This document shows, piece by piece, positions 39,479 to 50,386 of a stretch of DNA of 57,847 nt. Source of the DNA: Mycolicibacterium sp. J2 (GTDB lineage Bacteria > Actinomycetota > Actinomycetes > Mycobacteriales > Mycobacteriaceae); NCBI RefSeq assembly GCF_026240945.1, contig NZ_JAPFPY010000030.1, positions 1-57,847 on the forward strand. Reading direction: 5' to 3'. The notes beneath the pieces are model-generated. The model worked only from the letters and a program-made list of their open reading frames with translations. It searched no databases and was not told the origin of the DNA. The position numbers and the translations under genes were made by a program. Numbering within the stretch: the stretch's first letter is position 1; each line of letters starts with the position of its first letter.

Positions 39479-40161
39479 GGGCATGCCCCGGCCCGTTGCA
39501 CCACCAGATCGGCCAGATGGGCGACGACCTCGGACTCGGTCATCGCGCTGGTGTCGACGATCAACGCGTCCTCGGCGGCCCGCAACGGCGACACCGCGCG
39601 GGTGGAGTCCAGGTGGTCGCGCCGCTGCACGTCGGCGAGCACCGCGTCATAGTCGTCGGGCAGCCCGTTGGCGACGTTCTGCGCGTTGCGCCGCCGGGCC
39701 CGTTCCTGTGCCGATGCGGTGAGGAAGAACTTCACGTCGGCGTCGGGCAGCACCACCGTGCCGATATCGCGGCCCTCGACCACCACGGCCTCGTCACCGG
39801 CGGCCAGCTCACGCTGCAACTGGACCAGGCGCGCTCGCACCGCGGGAATCGCGGACACCGCGGAGACCGCCGCGGTCACCTCGTCGCCCCGAATCTCGGC
39901 CGAAACATCCTCGCCGGCAAGGAAAGCCGTGTCATAGTCGGGGTCATAGCCCACCGCCAGCTCGGCGCCGTCGGCCACCTCGGCCACCGCGTCGGCGTCG
40001 GCGAGATCAACTCCGGCCCGCAACACCGCCAGGGTGACGATCCGGTACATGGCACCGGTGTTCAGGTATCGGGCATTCAGCGCATGCGCCAAACCCCTTG
40101 ATACCGAAGATTTTCCGGTACCCGCGGGCCCGTCCAGGGCCACCGTCAGCGCCTCACTCAC
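39475..40161 (-). CDS. cmk: Cytidylate kinase
   Basis: Product of 228 aa. P-loop DGPAGTGKSSVSRGLA, ARYLNTGAMYRIVTLAVLRA, VEGRDIGTVVLPDADVKFFL and the LID region RARRRNAQ. Phosphorylates CMP and dCMP. The GTG at 40161 overlaps the rluB stop by 4 bp. Syntenic with Rv1712. Confidence 0.95.
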   Translation of the reverse strand: MSEALTVALDGPAGTGKSSVSRGLAHALNARYLNTGAMYRIVTLAVLRAGVDLADADAVAEVADGAELAVGYDPDYDTAFLAGEDVSAEIRGDEVTAAVSAVSAIPAVRARLVQLQRELAAGDEAVVVEGRDIGTVVLPDADVKFFLTASAQERARRRNAQNVANGLPDDYDAVLADVQRRDHLDSTRAVSPLRAAEDALIVDTSAMTESEVVAHLADLVVQRAGACP

Positions 40162-40901
40162 ATCCCCACCGCCTTGTACAACTCACCGACCTCCTTGCGG
40201 GTCAACACCCGGATACTGCCCGGCCGCATCTCCCCCAGATTCACCGATCCGATATCGGTGCGCACCAATGCCTGCACCGGAAAACCGACCGCCGCGAGCA
40301 GCCGGCGCACGATCCGTTTACGCCCTTCGTGCAGGGTCACCCGCACCAGCGTCTTGCCGGGCAAGGTGTCGACCACCGCGAAATCGTCGACATGGGCCGG
40401 GCCGTCATCGAGCTCCACGCCGTCCTTGAGCTTGCGCCCCAGCCCGCGCGGGACGCTGCCGAGCACGGTGGCGACGTAGGTCTTGGGCACCTCGTAGGAC
40501 GGGTGCATCAACCGGTGCGCCAACTCACCGTCATTGGTGAGGATCAGCAGCCCTTCGGTATCGGCGTCCAACCGGCCGACGTGGAACAGGTGCTTGTTGC
40601 CCCGCACCCGGTGCTCCACCAGATCGCCGACACACGGCCGCCCGCGGTCGTCGGACATGGTCGAGTGCATCCCGCGTTCCTTGTTGATCGCCAGATACAT
40701 CAGGTCGTCGTTGAGTTGGATGCGGGTGCCATCCACCCGGATCTCCGCGTTCTCCGGGTCGACCCGGGTGCCCAGCTCGGTGACGATCCGGCCGTCCACC
40801 TCGACCCGGCCGTCGGTGATCATCCGCTCGGCCACGCGGCGCGAGGCGACCCCGGCCTGCGACAGCACCTTCTGCAGTCGCACGCCCTCTGGCTCGGTCA
40901 T
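40158..40901 (-). CDS. rluB: rRNA pseudouridine synthase (RluB/RsuA family)
   Basis: Product of 247 aa. An N-terminal S4 domain (VRLQKVLSQAGVASRRVAER) is followed by the catalytic motif HVGRLDADTEGLLILTNDGE with the nucleophilic Asp, then KTYVATVLGSVP and LHEGRKRIVRRLLAAVGFPV. The ATG at 40901 starts one base after the scpB stop; 28 upstream in-frame codons lie in scpB. Confidence 0.94.
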   Translation of the reverse strand: MTEPEGVRLQKVLSQAGVASRRVAERMITDGRVEVDGRIVTELGTRVDPENAEIRVDGTRIQLNDDLMYLAINKERGMHSTMSDDRGRPCVGDLVEHRVRGNKHLFHVGRLDADTEGLLILTNDGELAHRLMHPSYEVPKTYVATVLGSVPRGLGRKLKDGVELDDGPAHVDDFAVVDTLPGKTLVRVTLHEGRKRIVRRLLAAVGFPVQALVRTDIGSVNLGEMRPGSIRVLTRKEVGELYKAVGM

Positions 40902-40902
40902 A

Positions 40903-41667
40903 TTAGTCCTTGTCCACATCGATCGCCGGCGGCGCCTCGGGGGCACTACCGGTCGCGTCCAGCTTCGCGAATCTCGGCTCATCACTGAGGTTTTCGCTCA
41001 AATCGTCGATCACGTCGACATCGGGCAGCAGTGGCGCGATATCGGGCAGATCGGCCAGCGAGGACAACCCGAGCCGCTCGAGGAACAGCTCGGTGGTCGC
41101 GAATGTCACGACCCCGCTGTCGGCATCGGTTCCGGCCTCGATGATCAGGCCACGCGCCAGCAACGTGCGCATCACGGCATCGACGTTGACGCCGCGCACC
41201 GCGCTCACCCGAGCGCGGGTCACCGGCTGCCGGTAGGCCACCACCGCCAGCGTCTCCAGCGCCGCGCGGGTCAGCTTGGAGCGGGCACCGTCGAGCAACA
41301 GCCGTTCCACGTAGGGCGCGTACCGGGCCCGGGTGTACATCCGCCAGCCGCCGCCGGCCTCGCGCAGGTCGATCCCGCTGTCGCGGGCGCTCAGGTCGGC
41401 GGCCAACTGCCGCAGCGTGGCCTCGACCCGTTCGGCGGACTGTTCGGTGGCCGAGGCCAGCGCATCCACCGGCGCCGGGGCGTCCACCACCAACAGCAGC
41501 GCCTCCAGTACCGCGAGGAGTTCGGCATCCTCGAGGGCGCCGTCGTCGAGGGCGCCGTCGTCGAGGGTCACGTCGTCGAGGGCGCGGTCGCTGTCTGATT
41601 CGGACGGTTCGGCGACCTCGGCGCCCAGATCGACACGCGTTTCGGTGTCGGTCATGTCGTCGGTCAT
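40903..41667 (-). CDS. scpB: Chromosome segregation protein ScpB
   Basis: Product of 254 aa. Kleisin-associated winged-helix protein of the Smc-ScpAB condensin: LLAVLEALLLVVDAPAPVDA, GGGWRMYTRARYAPYVERLL, KLTRAALETLAVVAYRQPVT, VRGVNVDAVMRTLLARGLI. The N-terminal ~45 residues are acidic and include a 15-bp DNA tandem repeat (41536-41580) encoding LDDGA-type units. The ATG at 41667 overlaps the scpA stop (TGATG). Confidence 0.94.
   Translation of the reverse strand: MTDDMTDTETRVDLGAEVAEPSESDSDRALDDVTLDDGALDDGALEDAELLAVLEALLLVVDAPAPVDALASATEQSAERVEATLRQLAADLSARDSGIDLREAGGGWRMYTRARYAPYVERLLLDGARSKLTRAALETLAVVAYRQPVTRARVSAVRGVNVDAVMRTLLARGLIIEAGTDADSGVVTFATTELFLERLGLSSLADLPDIAPLLPDVDVIDDLSENLSDEPRFAKLDATGSAPEAPPAIDVDKD
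41536..41580 (-). repeat. 15-bp tandem repeat inside scpB
   Basis: GGCGCCGTCGTCGAG is repeated at 41536-41550 and 41551-41565, with a third copy altered at four bases (GGTCACGTCGTCGAG, 41566-41580) and a degenerate fourth after it. Because 15 is a multiple of three, copy-number change would lengthen or shorten the acidic tail without a frameshift. Confidence 0.85.
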
Positions 41668-42479
41668 CAGTCTTCTTCCACTGCGGCGGCGAGGTGTTCG
41701 TTGGTAGGCCGATCTCCGGTCCACGAAACCTGGAGCACACCAAGCGGTTCTGGTTGCTCGAATGCTACCGCCCTGGCCCGGTACAGCTCCAATAGCGCCA
41801 GGAAGCTACCCACGATCTGCATCACGTCACACCCGGCGACCAGCTCACCGAAGGACGACCACCCGCCGATCCCGCGTTGCTCCAGCAGCCCCATCAGCCG
41901 CATCGCCTGCTCGGGCACCGACACCGGCTGGACGTGCAAATGGTCCAACCGGACCGTCGGCACCGGCCGGGGCGTGAATGCGGACGCGGCGATCTCGGCG
42001 AACCGCAGTGCGTCCACACCCAGGGTGACCTCGGGCAACAGCTCCTCGAAGCGGGGTTCCAGGGCCACCGAGCGCGGGTAGCTGCGCAGCGCGGCGGCCT
42101 CCAGCTCGGCGAACATCTCGGCCACATGCTTGAACGCCCGGTACTGCAGCAGCCGCGCGAACAGCAGGTCGCGCACCTCCAGCAGGGCCAGGTCGTCCTC
42201 GTCCTGCACCTCACCGGCCGGCAATAATCGCGCGGCCTTCAGGTCGAGCAGTGTGGCAGCAATCACCAGAAACGCCGTCGTCTCGTCCAGCTCCAGCTGG
42301 CGGCCGATCTCCTTGGTGTAGGCGATGAAGTCATCGGTCACCCGGTGCAGCGCCACCTCGGTGACATCCATGCGGTGGGCGAAGATCAGCTGCAACAGCA
42401 GGTCGAAAGGACCCTCGAAATTGCTCAGCCGGACCTGGAAACCCGTCTGCGCGGTGGCCGGCTCGGGTTCGGCGGTCAC
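41667..42479 (-). CDS. scpA: Segregation/condensation protein ScpA (kleisin)
   Basis: Product of 270 aa. Kleisin: VRLSNFEGPFDLLLQLIFAH, VTDDFIAYTKEIGRQLELDE, FLVIAATLLDLKAARLLP, then the C-terminal winged helix. It bridges the Smc heads with ScpB. The GTG at 42479 overlaps the parA stop by 4 bp (GTGA). Confidence 0.94.
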   Translation of the reverse strand: MTAEPEPATAQTGFQVRLSNFEGPFDLLLQLIFAHRMDVTEVALHRVTDDFIAYTKEIGRQLELDETTAFLVIAATLLDLKAARLLPAGEVQDEDDLALLEVRDLLFARLLQYRAFKHVAEMFAELEAAALRSYPRSVALEPRFEELLPEVTLGVDALRFAEIAASAFTPRPVPTVRLDHLHVQPVSVPEQAMRLMGLLEQRGIGGWSSFGELVAGCDVMQIVGSFLALLELYRARAVAFEQPEPLGVLQVSWTGDRPTNEHLAAAVEED

Positions 42480-43357
42480 GAACCGAACCGGTGAATGACC
42501 TCGCGAGCCAACGACCGATACGCTTGAGCGCCACCGGATTTCGGCGCCCACGAGGTGATGGGCTCGCCCGCGACGCTGGTCTCCGGGAAACGCACCGTGC
42601 GGGTGATGACGGTGTCGAAAACCAGATCTCCGAACCGTTCCACCACGCGCGCCATCACCTCGCGCGCGTTGACGGTGCGCGGGTCGTACCGGGTCACCAG
42701 GATGCCGCTGATATCGAGCTTCGGGTTCAGCCGGTCGCGCACCTTGTCGACGGTGTCGGTGAGCAGCGCCAGCCCACGCAACGAGAAGAACTCGCACTCG
42801 GTCGGGATGATCACCCCGTCGGCGCAGGCCAGGCCGTTGACGGTGAGCAGACCCAGCGAGGGCTGGCAATCGATCAGCACATAGTCGTAGCGGTCGAGCA
42901 CCGGGTAGAGCGCGCGGGCCAGCGACTGCTCCCGGCCCACCTCGTTGACCAGCTGGATCTCCGCCGCCGACAGGTCGATATTGCTGGGCACCAGGTCCAG
43001 GCCACTGACCCGGGTCTTGATGAGCACCTGGTCGATGGACACCCGCGGCTCGACCAGCAGGTTGTGCACCGTGTTTTCCAGCTCGTAGTGCGGCACCCCG
43101 AGCCCGGCCGACAGCGCCCCCTGCGGGTCCAGGTCCACCAGCAGCACCCGCCGGCCGTACTCGGCGAGGCTCGCGCCCAGGTTGATGGTCGAGGTGGTCT
43201 TGCCGACCCCGCCCTTCTGGTTGCACATCGCGATCACCTTGGCGGGACCGTGGCTGGTGCGCGGGGCCGGTTCGGGGATGGGGCGCGGTGGCCGACCGGT
43301 GAGGCCCACCTCGGGCTGGGGTTCGATTCCGAGGTGGAGGCTGCCGTCGTCGCTCAT
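42476..43357 (-). CDS. parA: ParA-family ATPase (Soj-like, scpA neighbour)
   Basis: Product of 293 aa. Deviant Walker A MCNQKGGVGKTTSTINLGAS, LVDLDPQGALSAGLGV, VLIDCQPSLGLLTVNGL, ILVTRYDPRTVNAREV. Member of the chromosome-partitioning ATPase family; this one (Rv1708 position) has no parB next to it, so it is not the main parAB. ATG at 43357 with GAGGAGGAAGG upstream; first gene of the scp operon. Confidence 0.93.
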   Translation of the reverse strand: MSDDGSLHLGIEPQPEVGLTGRPPRPIPEPAPRTSHGPAKVIAMCNQKGGVGKTTSTINLGASLAEYGRRVLLVDLDPQGALSAGLGVPHYELENTVHNLLVEPRVSIDQVLIKTRVSGLDLVPSNIDLSAAEIQLVNEVGREQSLARALYPVLDRYDYVLIDCQPSLGLLTVNGLACADGVIIPTECEFFSLRGLALLTDTVDKVRDRLNPKLDISGILVTRYDPRTVNAREVMARVVERFGDLVFDTVITRTVRFPETSVAGEPITSWAPKSGGAQAYRSLAREVIHRFGS

Positions 43358-43391
43358 ACGGCCCCTTCCTCCTCGACGAACATCGCAGCAG

Positions 43392-43397
43392 AGTCTA
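43392..43397 (-). promoter_or_regulatory. Probable -10 box of the parA-scp-cmk-der operon
   Basis: TAGACT on the minus strand (43397-43392), 34 bp upstream of the parA ATG, fits TANNNT. No clear -35 is seen. The 89-bp divergent gap to the methyltransferase gene must hold both promoters. Confidence 0.45.
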
Positions 43398-43434
43398 GCC
43401 GTGCAGAGGGACCTGCCACGGCAGACCCGCTGGG

Positions 43435-43440
43435 TAAGGT
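43435..43440 (+). promoter_or_regulatory. Probable -10 box giving a leaderless methyltransferase mRNA
   Basis: TAAGGT is followed 6 nt later by the ATG at 43447, the spacing at which transcription would begin at or next to the start codon. Leaderless transcripts are common in mycobacteria. Confidence 0.45.
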
Positions 43441-43446
43441 CGCGAT

Positions 43447-44196
43447 ATGGGACTCACCCGACGTGCCCCTTTTCTGCGCTGGTCGTTCGTGTGGTTGGCC
43501 TGGGGCGCCCGCAACATCAGCAAAACCGGTCAGATCGGTGACGGGCGAGAGGCGGCGGCCGCCGAGTACGTGGTGCGCGAGGCCCGGCGCGGGGACATCG
43601 ACGATGTGCTGGCCACCATCGACCGGTTCGCCTACGAGCAGTCGTTCCTGATCAACGTCGGCGACGAGAAGGGAATGCTGCTCGACGCCGCCGTCCAGCG
43701 CGCCAACCCCGCGGTCGCGCTCGAGTTGGGCACCTACTGCGGATACAGCGCGTTACGCATCGCCCGCGCCGCCCCGGCGGCCCGGGTGTTCTCGGTGGAG
43801 CTGTCCGCGGCCAACGCCGATATCGCGCGCCGGATCTGGGCGCACGCCGGCGTCGCCGACCGCATCACCTGCGTGGTGGGCACCCTCGGTGACGGCGGCG
43901 CCACCCTGGACGCCCTGGGTTTCGCGCCGGGGTCACTCGATTTCGTCTTCATCGACCATGACAAGGCCGCCTATCTCACCGACCTGCAGAGCATCCTCGA
44001 TCGGGGTTGGCTGCATGCGGGGTCGGTCGTCGTCGCCGACAACGTCAAGCTGCCCGGCGCCCCGAAGTACCGGGCGTACATGAAGGAGCGGCAGGGCTCG
44101 CTGTGGGAGACCGTCGAGCACCACACCCACGCCGAGTACCAGACACTGCTGCCCGACCTGGTGCTGGAATCGCGCTACCTGGGTGCCGCCGGCTAA
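43447..44196 (+). CDS. O-methyltransferase (COMT-like, class I SAM)
   Basis: Product of 249 aa. Catechol-O-methyltransferase-like: NVGDEKGMLLDAAVQRANPA, VALELGTYCGYSALRIARAA (SAM site), VFSVELSAANADIARRIWA, VFIDHDKAAYLTDLQSIL (metal-binding Asp), VVADNVKLPGAPKYR. An N-terminal hydrophobic stretch (FLRWSFVWLAWGARNI) may associate it with the membrane. Same neighbourhood as Rv1703c. The methyl acceptor is unknown. Confidence 0.87.
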   Translation: MGLTRRAPFLRWSFVWLAWGARNISKTGQIGDGREAAAAEYVVREARRGDIDDVLATIDRFAYEQSFLINVGDEKGMLLDAAVQRANPAVALELGTYCGYSALRIARAAPAARVFSVELSAANADIARRIWAHAGVADRITCVVGTLGDGGATLDALGFAPGSLDFVFIDHDKAAYLTDLQSILDRGWLHAGSVVVADNVKLPGAPKYRAYMKERQGSLWETVEHHTHAEYQTLLPDLVLESRYLGAAG

Positions 44197-45140
44197 ACAG
44201 CGCGCGGATGGGCCCCGGCCCACACCTCACGCAACGCGTTGACCGTCACCAGCGTGTAGATCTGGGTGGTGGTCACCGAGGAGTGCCCCAGCAGTTCCTG
44301 CACGACGCGCACGTCCGCCCCGCCCTCGAGCAGGTGGGTGGCAAACGAGTGCCGCATGGTGTGCGGTGACACGGCTGCGGTGACCCCCGCGTGCTCGGCG
44401 GCGTCCTGCAGCACCTGCCAGGCGCTCTGCCGCGACAGCCGGCCGCCCCGGGCGTTGAGGAAGATGGCCGGGGTGCCCTTACCGCGCCGGGCCAGGTCGG
44501 GACGCCCCCGCACCAGGTAGGTGTCCAGGGCCGCGACGGCGGGCCGCCCGATCGGAACCAGCCGCTGCTTGCCGCCCTTGCCCCGCAGCAGCACCGACCG
44601 CGAGGTGGTGTCGACGTCGTCGATGTCCAGCCCGACGGCCTCGGAGATCCGGGCGCCGGTGGAGTACAGCACCTCCAACAGGGCGCGGTTGCGTAGGCTC
44701 AGCGGCCCGTCGGAGTCGCGGTCACCGCCGGCGGCCTCCAGCAGTGCCACCACTTCGTCGACGGTCAGGCTCTTGGGCAGCCGGCGCGATGGGGTGGCCG
44801 GTTTCACCTCGCGGGCGACGTCGACGTCGACGATGCCCTCGGCGGTCAAGAACTTGTGCAGACCCCGCACCGCGACCAGCGCCCGGGCCGCCGAGACCGC
44901 CGAGAGGGCGGCTGCGCCGGTGTCCGGGTCACCCTGACGCAATGCAACGAGGAACTCGCTGACATCGGACTCCGAGGCGTCCCGCAGATCGGTGATCCCA
45001 CGCTCGGTGAGGTGCTCGGTGTAGCGGCGCAGGTCGCGCCGATAGGAGCTGATGGTGTTGGCTGCCACGCCGCGCTCGATGACCAGGTGATCGAGATAAC
45101 CCCGCACCTGGTGTTCGACGGCGCCGACAGCCGTGGTCAC
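44193..45140 (-). CDS. xerD: Tyrosine recombinase XerD
   Basis: Product of 315 aa. An N-terminal SAM-like domain (VRGYLDHLVIERGVAANTIS) and a catalytic domain with Arg in STGARISEAVGLDIDDV, HTMRHSFATHLLEGGADVRV, LGHSSVTTTQIYTLV (Tyr nucleophile). Acts with XerC at dif to resolve chromosome dimers. The GTG at 45140 overlaps the Nudix stop by 4 bp. Stop-to-stop overlap of 4 bp with the convergent methyltransferase gene. Confidence 0.94.
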   Translation of the reverse strand: MTTAVGAVEHQVRGYLDHLVIERGVAANTISSYRRDLRRYTEHLTERGITDLRDASESDVSEFLVALRQGDPDTGAAALSAVSAARALVAVRGLHKFLTAEGIVDVDVAREVKPATPSRRLPKSLTVDEVVALLEAAGGDRDSDGPLSLRNRALLEVLYSTGARISEAVGLDIDDVDTTSRSVLLRGKGGKQRLVPIGRPAVAALDTYLVRGRPDLARRGKGTPAIFLNARGGRLSRQSAWQVLQDAAEHAGVTAAVSPHTMRHSFATHLLEGGADVRVVQELLGHSSVTTTQIYTLVTVNALREVWAGAHPRAV

Positions 45141-45749
45141 GGGTGGCCTTGGCGGGTGGCAAAGGCCCGCGGCCGGTCTGGCCACGGCGTGTCCACCGGA
45201 CGCAGCCGGGACCGATCCGACACCGTGTGCGCGGCCAGAATTCCGCCGACCGCAATGGAATTGACGATCTCACCGTCGAGCACCCGCTGCACGGCGTCGG
45301 CCAGCGGCACCCATTCCAGGCGCAGATCGGCCTCCTCGTCGTGCGCCTGCGGCCGCTCCACCTCGGTCAGTCCGGTGGCCAGGAACACCCGCACGCTCTC
45401 GTCGCTGAACCCGGGTGAGGAGTCCACGTCGACCAGCACGGCCCAGTGCCTGGCGGCCAGCCCCGCCTCCTCCTCCAGTTCCCGCGCCGCGGTCACCGCC
45501 GGCGGCTCACCGCCGAGGTCGAGCAGTCCGGCGGGCAGTTCCCACAGCCGGCGGCCGATGGGATGGCGGTACTGGTAGACCAGTGCGATGTTGTCGTCCT
45601 CGTCGAGGGCCACGACGGCCACCGCCCCGTAGTGCTCCACCACCTCGCGGCGGGCACTGCCGCCACCGGGCATCCGCACTTCGTCGGCGCGCAACGCGAA
45701 AATCTTGCCGACGTAGACGGTTTCGGACTCGAGCGTGTCGAACTGATGC

Positions 45750-45757
<8 letters not shown>
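45137..45757 (-). CDS. Nudix hydrolase (ADP-ribose pyrophosphatase type)
   Basis: Product of 206 aa. Nudix box GGEPPAVTAARELEEEAGL with the REXXEE core (RELEEE), preceded by VYQYRHPIGRRLWELPAGLL, typical of ADP-ribose pyrophosphatases (Rv1700). The GTG at 45757 overlaps the pyrG stop by 8 bp. It hydrolyses ADP-ribose to AMP and ribose-5-phosphate in characterised orthologues. Confidence 0.9.
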
Positions 45758-47483
<1,726 letters not shown>

Positions 47484-47552
47484 GGGCAACCTCCGTGGCG
47501 ATGGGGCAAGGCAGCTGACTGCTACCTGGGGCCTGCCGACCCACGGAATCTC

Positions 47553-47561
47553 ACCTTAACA
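47553..47561 (-). promoter_or_regulatory. Possible extended -10 promoter of pyrG
   Basis: TGTTAAGGT on the minus strand (47561-47553) fits TGNTANNNT, 70 bp upstream of the TTG start; no -35 at the expected distance. The short leader contains no obvious attenuator. Confidence 0.4.
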
Positions 47562-47605
47562 CCGACTCCGACAAGCTGTCGCTGGCGCGCCGGTGGGGGC
47601 ACTGA

Positions 47606-48538
47606 TTACTGCGGCACGGTGACCGAGGACGCGCCCTGGCCGATGCCGAACTGGCCCGGCTTGCCACCGCGCACCAGATCGGCCAGCGCCAGCACGCTGG
47701 TGATCCGGCCGGACTGCGCGTCGACGTCGTCGACGGTGGTCACCGCGGAGGACAGCGCGGTGTCGGAGCGGGTGACGGCCACCGCAGCGGTACCGGTCGC
47801 CGACCCGTCGCGGCCCGCCAGCACGGTGCCCGCGCCGTGCGGCGCGAGGGCCGCTGCGAAACGGGCCACCGTCGAGCCGCGGTTGCCGGCGTCGTCGCCG
47901 AGGTTGCCGCCGGTCACGACGAGCGCGGTGTTGGCCGCACCGATGCGCTGGGCGTCGTAGGAGATGAAGCCGGTCTCGCGCAGCGCGGCCAGCACGGTGT
48001 CCCGCTGATCGTCGGCCACGGCGGGCTCCTTGCCGGTGAGCAGCGCGATGCCGAGCAGATCACCGGCCTGCGAGCCCTGGTCCACCGATTTGGTGGACAG
48101 TTGGCGGCCGGCCGGCAGTATCGGCGAGTTCACCACGGAGAGCAGCTTTTCCGAGGAGTTGGCGTCGACGAACTGCGGGGTCAACGCGATGGTGCCGGTG
48201 ACGGTGGCCCCGCCCTGGGTGGCCAGCCGGGTGACCGAGTCGACATCGTCGTCGGCGGCATCGGGGGTGCGGAAGATGACGACCGACTTGCCACCGAGGG
48301 TGTCGCGCAGGATCCGGGGTGCCATCATGCTGTCGAATTCGCCTGCGGCCGCTAACTTTTCATTGAGCGCGTTCTTGTCGTCGGTCAGGGTGTTGATCTG
48401 TTGGTGCAGATCAGCCTTGTCCTTGCGCAGCCCGGACAGCACGGTGTCCGACAGCAGCCCGGATCCCAGCACCACCCCGACGGCCAGCGCCAGGAATACC
48501 GCGGCCAATGAAATCGCGTGTGAGCGAAGTGAAATCAT
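47606..48538 (-). CDS. mctB: MctB-type copper transporter/outer-membrane channel protein
   Basis: Product of 310 aa. N-terminal MISLRSHAISLAAVFLALAV and GVVLGSGLLSD helix, coiled coil (DKADLHQQINTLTDDKNALN) and a long alpha/beta region matching Rv1698, described as MctB and needed for copper resistance in M. tuberculosis. Sits between steA and pyrG as in other mycobacteria; the steA-mctB gap is 22 bp. Confidence 0.92.
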   Translation of the reverse strand: MISLRSHAISLAAVFLALAVGVVLGSGLLSDTVLSGLRKDKADLHQQINTLTDDKNALNEKLAAAGEFDSMMAPRILRDTLGGKSVVIFRTPDAADDDVDSVTRLATQGGATVTGTIALTPQFVDANSSEKLLSVVNSPILPAGRQLSTKSVDQGSQAGDLLGIALLTGKEPAVADDQRDTVLAALRETGFISYDAQRIGAANTALVVTGGNLGDDAGNRGSTVARFAAALAPHGAGTVLAGRDGSATGTAAVAVTRSDTALSSAVTTVDDVDAQSGRITSVLALADLVRGGKPGQFGIGQGASSVTVPQ

Positions 48539-48560
48539 GCAGCACCCCTTGCCGGCACTA

Positions 48561-49745
48561 TTAGGTCACCAAACCCTGAACCCAGAGCAGGAAGCGATTC
48601 CAGTAGTCGACCACCCAGTCGAGGACCACGGCGTCGGTCCGCGACACCCACAGCGCCACGATCACGGCGATCAACATGGCCAGCACCAGCAGGGCGATGG
48701 CACCCCCGGAGATGCGGCTGCGGTACAGCGTCGCCACAGCCTTGGCGTCGACCAGCTTCTCCCCCACCTTGAGCCGGGTGAGGAACGTCGAGGGGTTGCT
48801 CTGCTGCCGGGTGCGGTCGAAGAACTCCTCGATGGTGGCGCTGTGCCCCGCGGTGACGATGAGCGCGGCGCCGTGGTGATGGCACAGCAACAGGGCCAGG
48901 TCGGCAGCCGAACCGGCGGCCGGGAAGGTCATCGCGCCGACGCCGAGGTCTTGAATGCGCTCCAGGCCGGGGGCGTGACCATCGGCGTCAGCGGGCAGCA
49001 CCACCTGGGCTCCGCACCGCAGCGCGTCGCTGCTGATGATTCCGGGATCACCGACGATCAGCGCCGGCCGGTAGCCGGCCTTGCGCAGGATGTCGGCTCC
49101 GGTACCCACGCCGACCAGGACCGGCTGGTACTCCTTGATGAACGGTTTGAGCGCCTTGAGGTCGTCGGTGGCCGACGGGCCCTCCGCGACGACGACGACG
49201 TGCCTGCGGTCCATGTCGACGTCGATATCGGGGATGCCCATCCCGTCGATCAGCAGCGGGCTTTCACTGCGGATGAACTCGATGGTGTTGCCCGCGAAGG
49301 CTTCCAGGTGCGCGACGAGTCCGCTCTTGGCTTCCACCATGAGCTCGTGGATTTCCAGGTCGTTTCGTTCGGTTCCGTGCGCGATCCTGCGGTCGCCGGA
49401 GTAGACGCCACCGTTGTTGACCCGGACCCTGGCGCCGTCCTTGACCTTCTTGAAGACCTCGGGCCCCGCTTCGTCGATCAGCACGATGCCGTTGGCCACC
49501 AACACCTCTGGCCCCAGGTTGGGGTAACGACCCGAGATGGACGGGGACGCGTTGACCACCGCGGAGACGCCCGCCTCGACGAGCGCGTCGGCGGTGATCC
49601 GGTCCAGATCGAGAGCGTCGAGGACGACGACGTCCCCGGGCCCGACGCGGCGCAGAAGTCGGTCGATGTCGCGATCAACGCGGGCGGTACCGATGACGCC
49701 CGGCTTTGAGCTGGCATTACGGGATAGCAGCGCTGACATCTTCAT
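48561..49745 (-). CDS. steA: Cell-division/envelope protein SteA
   Basis: Product of 394 aa. Very close to Rv1697 and corynebacterial SteA: MKMSALLSRNASSKPGVIGT, GPGDVVVLDALDLDRITADA, RYPNLGPEVLVANGIVLID, SESPLLIDGMGIPDIDVD, KEYQPVLVGVGTGADILRK, and the C-terminal membrane helix GGAIALLVLAMLIAVIVALW. SteA/SteB proteins act in septation and envelope integrity. The ATG at 49745 is used; in-frame upstream ATG codons are weaker. Confidence 0.93.
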   Translation of the reverse strand: MKMSALLSRNASSKPGVIGTARVDRDIDRLLRRVGPGDVVVLDALDLDRITADALVEAGVSAVVNASPSISGRYPNLGPEVLVANGIVLIDEAGPEVFKKVKDGARVRVNNGGVYSGDRRIAHGTERNDLEIHELMVEAKSGLVAHLEAFAGNTIEFIRSESPLLIDGMGIPDIDVDMDRRHVVVVAEGPSATDDLKALKPFIKEYQPVLVGVGTGADILRKAGYRPALIVGDPGIISSDALRCGAQVVLPADADGHAPGLERIQDLGVGAMTFPAAGSAADLALLLCHHHGAALIVTAGHSATIEEFFDRTRQQSNPSTFLTRLKVGEKLVDAKAVATLYRSRISGGAIALLVLAMLIAVIVALWVSRTDAVVLDWVVDYWNRFLLWVQGLVT

Positions 49746-49846
49746 GGGGCCGATTCTGTCGGCCAACCCTCAAGTTGAGGTGGAGGCGCGCCGTAACACC
49801 AGCCCCACAAGTTTTCTTTTGTCACATCTGCAACAGCCGGAGCATC

Positions 49847-50368
49847 TCAATCACGTCTCGCCGCGTAATGCCGCGCCGCCTTGGCGCGGTTACCGCAGGT
49901 GGTCATCGAATGCCAACGCCGGGCGCCGTTTTTCGAGGTGTCGTAGAACCAGAGGATGCAGTGCGGATGGGCGCACTGTTTGATCCGCTCCGGCGACTCG
50001 GCAAGCAACCGCGCCAGGTCGGCGGCGGCCAGCCAGCCAGGCTGCCACTGCATTTCCGGCACATCGGCCTCATCGTGGGGACCCGAGTCGGTGAGCCGGC
50101 GTTTGATACGCCCGCGCTCGAGCACGTCGTTCACCTCGTCGAGCGCGCCATCCCTGACGGCGAGCAGGATCGCCTCCCGGGCCCGCACCAGAGCCGCACG
50201 GGTGGGCTCGTCGGCGGCGCACCGGTCGGCCAGGTCGTTGGTTTGCAGCCAGCACTGCAGTCCGGCCGTATCGGCCAGCAGATCACGCGCGCCCTCCGGG
50301 GACATCCAGCGGGTGTTCAACAGGTCCAGCGCAAGGGGTTCGCCGAGGTGCGGACGCGGATCGCGCAT
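49847..50368 (-). CDS. CGNR zinc-finger transcriptional regulator
   Basis: Product of 173 aa. An N-terminal ABATE-like domain (LALDLLNTRW; LLADTAGLQCWL) and a C-terminal zinc finger CAHPHCILWFYDTSKNGARR ... WHSMTTCGNRAKAARHY with the four Cys/His and the name-giving CGNR. Reads away from the VOC gene, with inverted repeats in the 110-bp gap. Absent from the steA-recN junction of M. tuberculosis as I recall. Confidence 0.87.
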   Translation of the reverse strand: MRDPRPHLGEPLALDLLNTRWMSPEGARDLLADTAGLQCWLQTNDLADRCAADEPTRAALVRAREAILLAVRDGALDEVNDVLERGRIKRRLTDSGPHDEADVPEMQWQPGWLAAADLARLLAESPERIKQCAHPHCILWFYDTSKNGARRWHSMTTCGNRAKAARHYAARRD

Positions 50369-50386
50369 ATCCCACAGTATCGCACT

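Noticed and set aside
48030..49709. 559-codon open frame on the + strand across mctB and steA
   Set aside because: Spans two real genes and the gap between them, with no domain pattern.
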